A stretch of DNA of 64,000 nt from Arthrobacter sp. zg-Y1110 (lineage in GTDB: Bacteria; Actinomycetota; Actinomycetes; Actinomycetales; Micrococcaceae): NCBI RefSeq assembly GCF_025244865.1, contig NZ_CP104273.1:124001-188000 (forward strand). Direction: 5' to 3'. The notes under the pieces were generated by a model. That model did no database searches. It saw only the letters and a list, made by a program, of their open reading frames with translations, and was not told the origin of the DNA. Positions 55,124 to 63,114 of this stretch are shown here, one piece after another. A program made the position numbers and the translations under genes. Position 1 is the first letter of the stretch; each line of letters opens with the position of its first letter.

Positions 55124-56695
55124 CTATTTCTGGAGCATGACCGTGCGCAGGTCCAGACGCCGCAGCACCCGGTCGGCGGTCTCGGGGTCCACACCCACTT
55201 CGTTGCGGGCCAGCAGGATTTCCTGGCGTGCAGCGTCAAGGGCGATGGTCCGGATGGCCACAGCCGAGTCGTGGCGTACTTTGACGGCCCCCTTCTTGTC
55301 GTGCGGAACCGGTACGTCGATCACGAGGTCTTCGCTGAGCCGTTTGATGCCGCGCGTGATCGCTTCCTGACGCTGGGCGGGAAGGTCATGCAGGAACGGC
55401 ACCTCGTGCAGGGCTGCCAGTGCGGCATCTTCCGCCCTCTGCGCCAGGATCTTCTCCTCCTCGTGCTCGGCGGCCGGGGACTCCTGCGCTTTCAGGCGGC
55501 GCATCAGCCACGGGAGGGTGAAGCCGGGAAGGACAAGGGTGGCGAAGAGGACGCACACGGCAGTGACGATGATCTGGTCGCGGGCCGGGAACGGGGATCC
55601 GTCGGCCGTCACTTCGGGAAGTGCCAGGGCGAGGGCAAGTGTTGCCAGGCCGCGCATTCCGCACCAGGTCAGGATGACGACGTCCTTGACCCCTCCGGGA
55701 GGCAGCCCGTCGCCGCGGCGGCGGTTGCCGGGGATGAGCAGGCTCAGCCAGGCGGCACGGACGAGGATGACGACGGCGCAGATGATTCCGGCCTGCCCGA
55801 GCATCGGGAAGATGTCGTTGCCGGTCTCCTGGATGACTGCACGGGCTTCGAGTCCGATCAGGCCGAAGGCAATGCCGGTCGCCAGCAGCTCCACGACGTC
55901 CCAGAACGAGCTTGAGGTAATCCGCTCGGCAGCGTCGTGCGGCCGGGCCCGGCGCTTCATTTCCAGTGCGGCGACCACCACGGCGATGACACCCGAGGCG
56001 TGGAACTCCTCGGCAGCAATGTAGACGGCGAAGGGCAGGATGAGCGTCACTGCGGAGCGGGCCGTCGAAGACTCGATGAAGTGCATCAGCTTCTTTGCGG
56101 CCCAGGCCATGGCAAAGCCCAGGATGACGGCAATCGCAGCACCGGCAATGAATTTCACTGCCAGCCATGCGTTGATTTCGCTTCCGTGGACGGCGGCAGC
56201 AACGGCGGTCTGGAAGATCACGATGGCTGCAGCGTCGTTGAAGAGGCCCTCGGACTGCATCACGGTCATCAGGCGGCGGGGCATGTGGACACGGCCGGCC
56301 ACGGATTCGACGGCTACAGGATCCGGAGGGGCGACCATGGCACCGAGGGCGATGGCGGCGGGGATGCCGATTCCGGGGATGAGCACCCAGGCGGCGCCGG
56401 CGACAAGAGCCGTGGTGACGACAACCAGCGCGATGGAGAGCAGGACAACGGAACGCCAGCGGATGCGGAAGACCGACCAGGATGTCTTCTTTGCGGTCGC
56501 GTACAGCAGCGGCGGCAGGAACAGCGGCAGGATAAGTTCGGCCGGCAGCTCCAGGTGCGGGATGCCGGGCACGAAGGCAACCCCGAGGGCGATGAGGACC
56601 ATGATGACGGGGTACGGCAGTTTCAGGCGGTCCCCGAGGCCGACGGCGATGACGGTGGCCAGGAGGAGCCCGATGACGAGGGCAAGCTGATGCAA
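55124..56695 (-). CDS. Na+/H+ antiporter, CPA1 family (523 aa)
   Basis: About twelve membrane helices in the CPA1 order, with ALGAMVAPPDPVAVESVAGRVHMPRRLMTVMQSEGLFNDAAAIVIFQTAV (about 110-160), which carries the ion-binding N-D region, and the C-terminal cytoplasmic tail (about 400-523). TTG start at 56695 with AGGAAAACCC. It exchanges Na+ or other cations for H+ in the membrane. An unusual cargo for a phage-like element; it could counter ion stress in the host. Confidence 0.88.
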   Translation of the reverse strand: MHQLALVIGLLLATVIAVGLGDRLKLPYPVIMVLIALGVAFVPGIPHLELPAELILPLFLPPLLYATAKKTSWSVFRIRWRSVVLLSIALVVVTTALVAGAAWVLIPGIGIPAAIALGAMVAPPDPVAVESVAGRVHMPRRLMTVMQSEGLFNDAAAIVIFQTAVAAAVHGSEINAWLAVKFIAGAAIAVILGFAMAWAAKKLMHFIESSTARSAVTLILPFAVYIAAEEFHASGVIAVVVAALEMKRRARPHDAAERITSSSFWDVVELLATGIAFGLIGLEARAVIQETGNDIFPMLGQAGIICAVVILVRAAWLSLLIPGNRRRGDGLPPGGVKDVVILTWCGMRGLATLALALALPEVTADGSPFPARDQIIVTAVCVLFATLVLPGFTLPWLMRRLKAQESPAAEHEEEKILAQRAEDAALAALHEVPFLHDLPAQRQEAITRGIKRLSEDLVIDVPVPHDKKGAVKVRHDSAVAIRTIALDAARQEILLARNEVGVDPETADRVLRRLDLRTVMLQK

Positions 56696-56746
56696 GGGTT
56701 TTCCTATGTTCGGGGGCGGCGGACGGCCGCAGCCGGGGGCTGGAGG

Positions 56747-56851
56747 TTAGCGGCCTGTGGAAGGCGGGACGTCAGCAGCCGGACGGACCTGAGCGCGTTC
56801 CTGCAACGCATCGGGGTCCCGGGCGTCGGGAATGGTGAATGCTGTGGCCAT
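56747..56851 (-). CDS. small protein (34 aa)
   Basis: MATAFTIPDARDPDALQERA... to TAA at 56747; strong RBS GGAGGACAGC before the ATG at 56851; promoter core 32 nt upstream. Function unknown. Confidence 0.5.
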   Translation of the reverse strand: MATAFTIPDARDPDALQERAQVRPAADVPPSTGR

Positions 56852-56883
56852 GCTGTCCTCCATAGAGCGGCAGTGATGCTCTC

Positions 56884-56914
56884 TATGTGTGCGGACAGGG
56901 CGGGGAATATCCCC
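56884..56914 (-). promoter_or_regulatory. CACACATA promoter for the 34-aa gene
   Basis: GGGGAT, 17 bp, CACACATA; 32 nt to the ATG at 56851. Confidence 0.62.
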
Positions 56915-56921
56915 GCGTGAG

Positions 56922-56995
56922 AGCCCCCAGCGGGATTCGAACCCGCGGCACCCGGATTAGAAGTCCGGTGCTCTGTCCATCTGAGCTATGGAGGC
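56922..56995 (-). tRNA. tRNA-Arg (anticodon TCT)
   Basis: GCCTCCA/TGGGGGC acceptor; anticodon arm CCGGA CTTCTAA TCCGG; T-loop TTCGAAT. Outside the main array. Confidence 0.94.
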
Positions 56996-57027
56996 GTTGG
57001 CGGCACTGGGCCGTCCCGGACCGGCTT

Positions 57028-57354
57028 CTACGCAGCCTTCGCCGCGGCAGCCGCTTCGGCATCGGCGCGTTCATCATTGATGGTCCACACCCAGCAGGGG
57101 GTTTCCGCGCAGAGGTGTCCTTCGCCGGAGAAGTCGTAGGTCTTCGGGTGGATCTTGCCCAGGATGAGGACGAGCTTCCCCGAGCCGATGGTGCGGATCT
57201 GGCCCTGGGGTGTGAATTTCAGGAACGGGAACGTAACCCGCAGGAATGAACGGCTCTTGGGCCTGAGGTCGTCATGGCGCTCGGCCAGTTCACCGAGGGT
57301 CATGGCCATTGCACCGGTGGGGGCGTAATCCGGACGCGGCATTGATTCAGGCAT
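57028..57354 (-). CDS. hypothetical protein (108 aa)
   Basis: Unknown; basic beta-rich core FLRVTFPFLKFTPQGQIRTIG, two Cys (HLCAETPCW) and an Ala-rich tail. ATG at 57354 with AAGGAGCACTCC; 39 nt after CACACATA. Confidence 0.65.
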   Translation of the reverse strand: MPESMPRPDYAPTGAMAMTLGELAERHDDLRPKSRSFLRVTFPFLKFTPQGQIRTIGSGKLVLILGKIHPKTYDFSGEGHLCAETPCWVWTINDERADAEAAAAAKAA

Positions 57355-57393
57355 GGAGTGCTCCTTACAGGACGGGGATGTGTGTTCAGAACC

Positions 57394-57424
57394 TATGTGT
57401 GCGGCAAAGGTCCTTCTTCTCATC
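57394..57424 (-). promoter_or_regulatory. CACACATA promoter for 57028-57354
   Basis: GATGAG, 17 bp, CACACATA. Confidence 0.72.
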
Positions 57425-57444
57425 GCCCGCGGGCACCTGCGTTC

Positions 57445-57948
57445 TCACCAGACGTGCAGTGAGGGATGCTTTTCGTCCGTGTCGGTGAAGTTACGGGTGA
57501 GCATGAGCCCTCCCCCTACGTGCCCGAAGCCGTATCTCTCCCAATGCGCACGCAGTGCTGCCCTGCCCCTGGCGTAGGCCGCGTCAGCATCCGGTCCTGT
57601 TCCCCTGACGACGGGAGCTGCGTTGATGGCTACCAGGGATCCGGCACGGCCCATGACCGAACGGATGGAGTCCATGACCGTGTAACTGAGGTTCCGCCCC
57701 CGGAAGCTCGGTTCGATATTCAGGCTCGAGACAATAATGAGGTTGTTGTCCCATGCCCCTTCCTGATATTCGACGAGCGTCTCGACGGGGGTTCGGAGGT
57801 ACAGGTCGGCAAAGTCCTGCAGCTCCGGGACGTCGAAGACCTCCATAGGTGCCCGGCTGGCTTCAGGGAGCAGGTGGATGACAGCGTGGGCGACGCGCCG
57901 CCCCTTGGGCAGCAGGTACCCGTGCGCGACGTCGGCAGTGACGTCCAA
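57445..57948 (-). CDS. GNAT-like acetyltransferase (167 aa as annotated)
   Basis: SSLNIEPSFRGRNLSYTVMDSIRSVMGRAGSLVAINAAPV (about 85-125) resembles GNAT motif A (acetyl-CoA loop) plus motif B. TTG at 57948 chosen for AGGACCAC upstream, but the same frame stays open to about 58065 with residues that look N-terminal (VDQLIYDYHLHFQKSPFIG), so a longer form from a rare start is possible. Substrate unknown. A TTGACA box lies near 58132 on the minus strand. Confidence 0.6.
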   Translation of the reverse strand: MDVTADVAHGYLLPKGRRVAHAVIHLLPEASRAPMEVFDVPELQDFADLYLRTPVETLVEYQEGAWDNNLIIVSSLNIEPSFRGRNLSYTVMDSIRSVMGRAGSLVAINAAPVVRGTGPDADAAYARGRAALRAHWERYGFGHVGGGLMLTRNFTDTDEKHPSLHVW

Positions 57949-58189
57949 AGTGGTCCTGCTTGCAGCAGGGGTGCCGCCGGGGCCGATGAACGGGGACTTC
58001 TGGAAATGCAGGTGGTAGTCGTAAATGAGCTGGTCGACTGTAAGGGGGATTATGGCGGGTCACCTGTCCAAGGAGGGGAAACAGTGGATAGTGGTGTCGT
58101 CAGATTGCTGTTATGCGAGCTAAGTGGATGTCAACTTTACCGGCAAAATAAGCCAACTGAGTAATCCCCTGCGGCCCTTCCGCTCACCT

Positions 58190-58876
58190 TTACCTGTGGA
58201 GGAATTTGGGGTCCACGCGGCGTACGCCGGCGGCAGCTTCGGGGTGGCCGGCAGCCAGTGGAGAAGTGTGCCTCCGGGCAGCATGAGGCCCTGTCAGGTT
58301 GCCCGATGCAGCCGTGCAGGGATCGCCCGGCGCCGCGCCGCAGGATGCACAGCTGCGCGACTCCATATCGGCGAGCAGTTCGTCGTGCAATTCCTGCCCT
58401 TCGGCCCTGCTCTGTTCGCGCGCTTCCATTTTCTGCTTGTCGGCAATGAGAGCAGGGAGGGGCTTCAGCTCCTGTATGGCAGCGCTGTACGTTGTGGTCT
58501 CTTCCGGGGCAAGCCCTCCTGCTGTCTTTGCCAGGCTGAGGATCTGCAGCGGCGAAAGGACCGGGCCTCCGCGGGCTTCGGTCCAGGGCTCCTCGCCGTC
58601 ACCGAACTTCAAGGCCAGCGGGACCCCCGAATTGATGCTCTGTGCCGCCTCGGAGAGGGCGCGGGCGGTTCTTTCCAGCATCTGGGTGGCGTACTCGACG
58701 TCCCTGTATACAGGCCGCAGGTTCATCGGTGTCATGCACCCGGTGAGGGCCTGGAGGAAGTCGGCTGCAGCTTCTGCTGCCCGGTGCCCGGCAGCGGCCA
58801 CCTCCGCTGCGGTCTTCGGCTCGATCCCGTCACCGGAAGTGTCATAGATGTCGGCAGGTCCGTGCTCGGCAGCCAT
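58190..58876 (-). CDS. hypothetical protein with Cys/His cluster (228 aa), paralogue of 3026-3880
   Basis: CMTPMNL (about 47), VLSPLQILSLA (about 107) and C-terminal SCASCGAAPGDPC...ASG...HAAR (about 180-205) match the 284-aa protein 55 kb away. It likely binds zinc. ATG at 58876 with AAGGGG. A tRNA-like element lies 43 nt upstream, so the mRNA may be matured from it. Confidence 0.72.
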   Translation of the reverse strand: MAAEHGPADIYDTSGDGIEPKTAAEVAAAGHRAAEAAADFLQALTGCMTPMNLRPVYRDVEYATQMLERTARALSEAAQSINSGVPLALKFGDGEEPWTEARGGPVLSPLQILSLAKTAGGLAPEETTTYSAAIQELKPLPALIADKQKMEAREQSRAEGQELHDELLADMESRSCASCGAAPGDPCTAASGNLTGPHAARRHTSPLAAGHPEAAAGVRRVDPKFLHR

Positions 58877-58918
58877 AACCGGCCCCTTCCAGTTCAGTGC
58901 CCGGGTCCGGGCTGTCAG

Positions 58919-59016
58919 TGCGGGCGAGGGGAATCGAACCCTTCCGCCGGGCAGGGTGCGGCAGCGCCCCGCCGGTCGATAATTTCTTATCGGGAGTCTC
59001 CAGACTCCATGCCCGC
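58919..59016 (-). ncRNA. class II tRNA-like element with GAAA-capped arm in place of anticodon
   Basis: Acceptor GCGGGCA/CGCCCGC (one mismatch), D-arm GGAGTC-TGGA-GACTCC (6 bp, 4-nt loop), then CGATAA-GAAA-TTATCG, a perfect 6-bp stem with a GNRA loop where the anticodon arm should be, a long variable arm of about 32 nt, and T-loop TTCGATT. The 6-bp D-stem and long arm recall tRNA-Sec, but no TCA anticodon exists. Confidence 0.5.
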
Positions 59017-59179
59017 GTCCATTCCTTTAACGTGAGGCTTGGAAGCCTCCCCTGCCGGGGGTAGCCACCGCACGCGGCACTGTCGCAGCTCAGGCGCCGA
59101 TGTCATTTGATCTGCCGGCTCCCATCAGGTAATTACCCCCGATGCCGGCGGGCAGCAGTCATCAGAGTTGCTGCCGGCG

Positions 59180-59228
59180 TGGACTGTCCGGAGTTGAACC
59201 GGTCCGCGGGATGCGGATCCTTGAGTCC
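59180..59228 (-). ncRNA. mini tRNA-like element (49 nt)
   Basis: GGACT.../...AGTCC ends (five pairs), one hairpin GGAT-CCGC-ATCC, and a T-arm CCGG TTCAACT CCGG. D and anticodon arms are not separable. Downstream of the promoter at 59255. The 59020-59175 gap toward 58919 has no other call. Confidence 0.45.
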
Positions 59229-59254
59229 TGACCGGATTATTCCGGCCTCGAACC

Positions 59255-59285
59255 CTATGTGTGCGGACGGTCCTGGTTCTCTCCA
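59255..59285 (-). promoter_or_regulatory. CACACATA promoter for the tRNA-like elements
   Basis: GTGGAG, 17 bp, CACACATA; first feature downstream is the 49-nt tRNA-like element. Confidence 0.65.
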
Positions 59286-59333
59286 CAGGCCGGCGTGGGA
59301 AGGCTGCAGCCTCACAGCCTTCCCGCAACCCGG

Positions 59334-60185
59334 TCACTCGCCGATCAGGCTCGTCACCCGGATATGGCTGACTTTCCATTCCCCGTCGGATGCCAGCTTC
59401 ATCTCAATCCGGTATTCGGCCTCGTCGGATTCAATGCTGTCGCTCCCGTTATGGGTCGCACGGAGCGAGTAGGACACCTGCCCCCTGAAGGTAAGCAGAC
59501 CCATATCCGCCTGCCCCGGCTCATAACCGGAAAGGAAGATCTCGCCGGGGATGATGCTGCGGTTCACCATCCTCATCTTGTCCTCGCCGTACTGGTATTC
59601 GAAGGGGCTTTCCTGCTTCCAGTCGGAAGTGCCGCTCGGGTCTCCGTTAGGCCAGCCGTTCAGGGCCAGCCGCTCCGGCGTCATCGTCGCCATGTACGTG
59701 ATGGAGTTGTCCATTGAGAACTCCACATCGTCGGCAAAATGGTCCTTGTTTGCGGCAACCCATTCGTCCCAGGCCTTCTGGCTTTCGCCGTTCCTCGGGG
59801 CGCGCAGCGTGCTGTCTATTCCTTCGGTGGCCAGGAAGCGCATGGCAACCGCCTGTGCCTGTGTCACCTGCTCCTCAGTGAGTCCCGCGTCCCAGACTTC
59901 AGGGTCCACGAGGTTCCGGGAAAACGTAAGTGCAGGATCGTCATCGGCGATAGTGGACTGAAGGTAGGAACCGTATCCATCGTTTTTCACCCCGTTGTCC
60001 GGGAACAGATTCACCGACTCCCCGTCTGCGCCTACGCCGGCAAACCCTTCAGGTGCCGTCTGCTCGGCCTGCGCCGGCTCATCAACCTTTTCGGGAGAGG
60101 CAGCACAGCCGCCCACCAGCAGCGGAATGGCCAGTGCAATGCCAAGCGCAGACCTCCAGCGGGCCCTCTTTGAGACAAATTCCAT
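59334..60185 (-). CDS. lipoprotein of unknown function (283 aa)
   Basis: Signal peptide SALGIALAIPLLVGGC with lipobox LVGGC (Cys about 27), then an acidic soluble domain. C-terminal half is beta-rich (TFRGQVSYSLRATHNGSDSIESDEAEYRIEMKLASDGEWKVSHI) like NTF2 or DUF-type ligand folds of actinobacterial lipoproteins. ATG at 60185 with AAGGAAAATC. Anchored on the outer face of the membrane after Sec export. Confidence 0.82.
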   Translation of the reverse strand: MEFVSKRARWRSALGIALAIPLLVGGCAASPEKVDEPAQAEQTAPEGFAGVGADGESVNLFPDNGVKNDGYGSYLQSTIADDDPALTFSRNLVDPEVWDAGLTEEQVTQAQAVAMRFLATEGIDSTLRAPRNGESQKAWDEWVAANKDHFADDVEFSMDNSITYMATMTPERLALNGWPNGDPSGTSDWKQESPFEYQYGEDKMRMVNRSIIPGEIFLSGYEPGQADMGLLTFRGQVSYSLRATHNGSDSIESDEAEYRIEMKLASDGEWKVSHIRVTSLIGE

Positions 60186-60333
60186 TAAGATTTTCCTTCC
60201 ATCGGGCGGAATGCCCGCCCCCCATCTGCAGATCGCAGGATCGACAGTCTAGCGGGGCCGTCCCGGTCACCACGCCTCAAATATCCTGCGGTCCGCTGCG
60301 CGCCTATCAACAGCACACGCGCCGGCTTCACCC

Positions 60334-60373
60334 TCCTGCTGGATAGCCCCATGCGCGGCCGAACAGGAGGGTG
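60334..60373 (-). terminator. inverted repeat CACCCTCCTG/CAGGAGGGTG
   Basis: Perfect 10-bp arms, about 20-nt loop, 23 nt after the stop of the 120-aa gene. Region 60186-60333 shows only the lipoprotein RBS. Confidence 0.5.
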
Positions 60374-60395
60374 AGCGTTACGGCGGCCTAGGCCG

Positions 60396-60758
60396 CTACC
60401 CGTCGTCACCGCGGCGGCCGAGGTCATAGGGGTCGATCCAGGATGATTCCGAGCGGCTGATCGGCTTGGCATTCCGCGACGGGATCCAGAACGAATGCAC
60501 CTCACCGGCGTCGTCGAAGTAGATCAGCAGCCATTTGCCGTCACCCGTCCGGGCCTGGACCATGACGTCGCGGACATGGTCTTCTCCCCCGCCGACCAGG
60601 GCGAGCCGCGCGCGGGCATACGGTTCCCGCCGGTAGGGGAACCTGACGACACCGGATTCGAAGTCCGGGTGCCAGCCCTCGCCGATGTAGGAGTTCCTGG
60701 GTTGCACCCGCCCATTGTGGCCGTCCACAGGGTGGTTGCAGGCACGGCACGCCAGCAT
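60396..60758 (-). CDS. hypothetical protein with CxxC...H motif (120 aa)
   Basis: Opens MLACRACNHPVDGHNGR, CxxC followed by His, like a small zinc knuckle; the rest is beta-rich. The ATG at 60758 is chosen for AAGGAAACTTA; an upstream in-frame ATG at 60779 would add MALQGNL. Divergent from the ATPase gene. Confidence 0.6.
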   Translation of the reverse strand: MLACRACNHPVDGHNGRVQPRNSYIGEGWHPDFESGVVRFPYRREPYARARLALVGGGEDHVRDVMVQARTGDGKWLLIYFDDAGEVHSFWIPSRNAKPISRSESSWIDPYDLGRRGDDG

Positions 60759-60932
60759 TAAGTTTCCTTGCAGCGCCATCCCGGTGGCGGACTTCCGAGC
60801 AGTCGACGGCCCTGTGCGCCATGACCGCGAAGAGGACAAGGTTCTTCGAATCCCGGACTGCACGACCATCCCTCTGTACTCCACAGGTGATGGGCACAGG
60901 ACGTCTCCGCGTGTCGAAGGACAGATACCCCC

Positions 60933-62960
60933 ATGGTCAAAAACCGTGCCGCAAAAGAAGCGGCCCGCAAACTCAAAGCAGAATCCGGCATCACCTACCC
61001 CCGTGCACTGGACCTGGTCCGCACGGCAGGCAAGGCATCCGGCTATCCCGCACTGACGGTCGGCCTCATCGGCGGCGCCCCGGTCAACTGGCGGCCCCGC
61101 CCGGGCTCCCGCCTGGAAATCACCGGCGCCACAGGCACGGGCAAGTCGGAACTGATGGCTTTCATGGCCACCCAGGCGGCAGCGGCCGGCACCGAGGTCT
61201 TCATCCTGGACCTGGACAAGCGGGGTCCGGACTACACAGACATCACCGGCGCCGTTATCGCAGCAGACGTGGATGCAGCCAGGATGCTTTTCAATGACCT
61301 TGAGACCGCCGTCCGTCCGGCAATCATCTTCTTCGAGGGCATCCCCCGGCTGGCCCCCGATATGGATGCCGCGAGGGAAGAGCTGGCCGCCGCCGCCGGG
61401 CGGCTCGCCGACGCCGGCTACCCCGTCGTCGCCTCCTGGCAGTTCCCCGAACCCCTGTGGGAGGGCTCCGAGCGGATCCTCCTCGGGCGTTCCGTTGCAC
61501 GGCAGCGGACCGGATTCTTCGGCGCCGAAGTCAAGCAGGGCGCCGGCCCCCTGGAAGGGCATTTCCTTCAGGCCGGCAGCAGGGAGCCACTCCTGTTCGA
61601 ACTGTGCCGCGATGGGGGCATCCCCGCCCTGCTCTCCGGCTACTGCCCGCACTTCGATGACCTCGGGCTGCCGCAGGCGGTGCGCGGGTTCGCTACTGTC
61701 GCACCGGGGCTCTTCGTTTTTGCAGGCCCCACCGGATCCGGCCGGACGACGTCCATGGCAGCGGTAGCCAACCTGATCACCGAGCGCTTCGCCCGGCGGG
61801 TAGCAGTGCTCGAATCAGTACGGGAACTGGCCATCCGTCCCGGGCGCTCCGAGATCACCCGCTGGGACGTCGGTGACAGCGGGTCGCTGGCCAAGGTCAT
61901 CGACGCAGCGGTGAGCCAGGTTCCCGACATCATCGTGATTGGAGAGGTCAACAACGGCGCCGCCGTGATTGCAGCCGTGAAGGCGGCACAGGCCGGGCAT
62001 ACGGTTTTCATGACAATGCACGCCGATTCTGCCGCTCACGCTCCGTCCCGGCTCATCGACATGGTTTCGGCGGAGGGCTGGCCCGAGGTCAGGGCCGGCC
62101 TGTCTCAGGTCCTGAAGGGGGTGCTCTTCCAGAAGCTCCTCGCCGCTTCAGCAACTGACCGTGCCACCGTCCCCGCCGTCGAGTTCCTTCCCATGAACGG
62201 GATTGCCAACCGCATGGTCCGCGACTTCGATGATGAAGGCCTTACGGGGAGGATCGCCAATATGGAGGAGGGGTGCATCTCCCTGGCCGTGTCCCTGAGC
62301 CAGCTCGTCCTGGACGGCCATATCAGTGAACGCACAGCGGAGAAAGCAATAAAGACCCCCATGGCATTCCGGCGGGCGTTCCATGCCGGCCTCCGCCACA
62401 GCACCCCGTTCATCACCCTGGGTGTCCAGGACTCAGGCGATCACGTCAGGCACGACCTGAGCCGCTACCCGCATCTCCTGGTTATCTCCGGCGACGCAGG
62501 CCGGCGTACGTCCGCACTGGAGGACATCGCAGCCGGATTCCCCGGCCGGCTCATGCGGGTGGACACTGCCGGCGCCCTGGCAGACGTGAGGCAGAGGGCT
62601 ACGGAGATCATCGCTCTCGTTCGCGGCAAGGGGGCGGCGAGCTTCCAGTACCTGCCGCAGGAGATCCGGCCGGAACGCTGCGGCGTGCTGGTGGACATCC
62701 CTCACGATGTGCTGATGTCGGGCGCCGATGCTGCTGAGTGGCGCATTCAGCTGGCTTGGCTCAGCCGCGAAGCAGCCTCGGCAGGAGTGACACTCTTTGT
62801 GGGTGTTGAGTCCGAATCGCAGCTGGAGCTCCTGGGCCCGGAGTTCCATGCCTTCTTCGGGCAGCTGGCACTGGACGGCACCGCCCGCTACCGTCCCTTC
62901 AGCATTGCTGACCCTATTCGGTTCAGCCCTGGCTGGGAGGACAAACCGGAAGCGGCGTAG
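60933..62960 (+). CDS. multi-ATPase protein, FtsK-like plus PilT/GspE-like domains (675 aa)
   Basis: Two P-loop modules and a third degenerate one. Module 1: ITGATGTGKSELMAFMATQAA (about 62-82) and FILDLDKRGPDY, FtsK/VirD4-like. Module 2: VFAGPTGSGRTTSMAAVANLI (about 261-281), Asp box REL, Walker-B-like IIVIGEVNNGAAV and His box GHTVFMTMHADSA, the order of PilT/GspE secretion ATPases. Module 3 (about 500-640): HLLVISGDAGRRTSALEDIAAGF, weaker P-loop (GDAGRRTS). ATG at 60933. It could power DNA translocation or pilus assembly for the pilin-like protein. Confidence 0.8.
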   Translation: MVKNRAAKEAARKLKAESGITYPRALDLVRTAGKASGYPALTVGLIGGAPVNWRPRPGSRLEITGATGTGKSELMAFMATQAAAAGTEVFILDLDKRGPDYTDITGAVIAADVDAARMLFNDLETAVRPAIIFFEGIPRLAPDMDAAREELAAAAGRLADAGYPVVASWQFPEPLWEGSERILLGRSVARQRTGFFGAEVKQGAGPLEGHFLQAGSREPLLFELCRDGGIPALLSGYCPHFDDLGLPQAVRGFATVAPGLFVFAGPTGSGRTTSMAAVANLITERFARRVAVLESVRELAIRPGRSEITRWDVGDSGSLAKVIDAAVSQVPDIIVIGEVNNGAAVIAAVKAAQAGHTVFMTMHADSAAHAPSRLIDMVSAEGWPEVRAGLSQVLKGVLFQKLLAASATDRATVPAVEFLPMNGIANRMVRDFDDEGLTGRIANMEEGCISLAVSLSQLVLDGHISERTAEKAIKTPMAFRRAFHAGLRHSTPFITLGVQDSGDHVRHDLSRYPHLLVISGDAGRRTSALEDIAAGFPGRLMRVDTAGALADVRQRATEIIALVRGKGAASFQYLPQEIRPERCGVLVDIPHDVLMSGADAAEWRIQLAWLSREAASAGVTLFVGVESESQLELLGPEFHAFFGQLALDGTARYRPFSIADPIRFSPGWEDKPEAA

Positions 62961-62964
62961 CGGC

Positions 62965-63000
62965 CGGTAGGGGCCGCCGGTGTTACGCGCGGCCCCTACC
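62965..63000. terminator. hairpin GGTAGGGGCCGC/GCGGCCCCTACC
   Basis: 12-bp perfect stem, 11-nt loop, just after the ATPase stop; no clear T-run. Confidence 0.6.
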
Positions 63001-63114
63001 TCACGGCAGGCGTTTCAAGGTGTCGCTTCGACGGGCACCGCGCCTGCTCACTGCCTGAGCGCTCTTGTGCAAGAATCGCCGGTAAATCATACGACCAGAT
63101 CGGGACGTGGGGGC

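Noticed and set aside
58659..58740. Attachment site at tRNA-like ends
   Set aside because: No integrase gene and no direct repeat of a tRNA 3' end were found in the window.
191..59285. Repeated TATGTGTGCGG as a CRISPR array or transposon ends
   Set aside because: Copies are spaced irregularly over kilobases, only the core and a -35 at fixed distance are conserved, and they sit before starts; this is promoter-like.
61273..61767. 164-aa ORF inside the ATPase gene
   Set aside because: Out-of-frame shadow rich in Ser/Pro/Arg; the frame of the ATPase holds all motifs.
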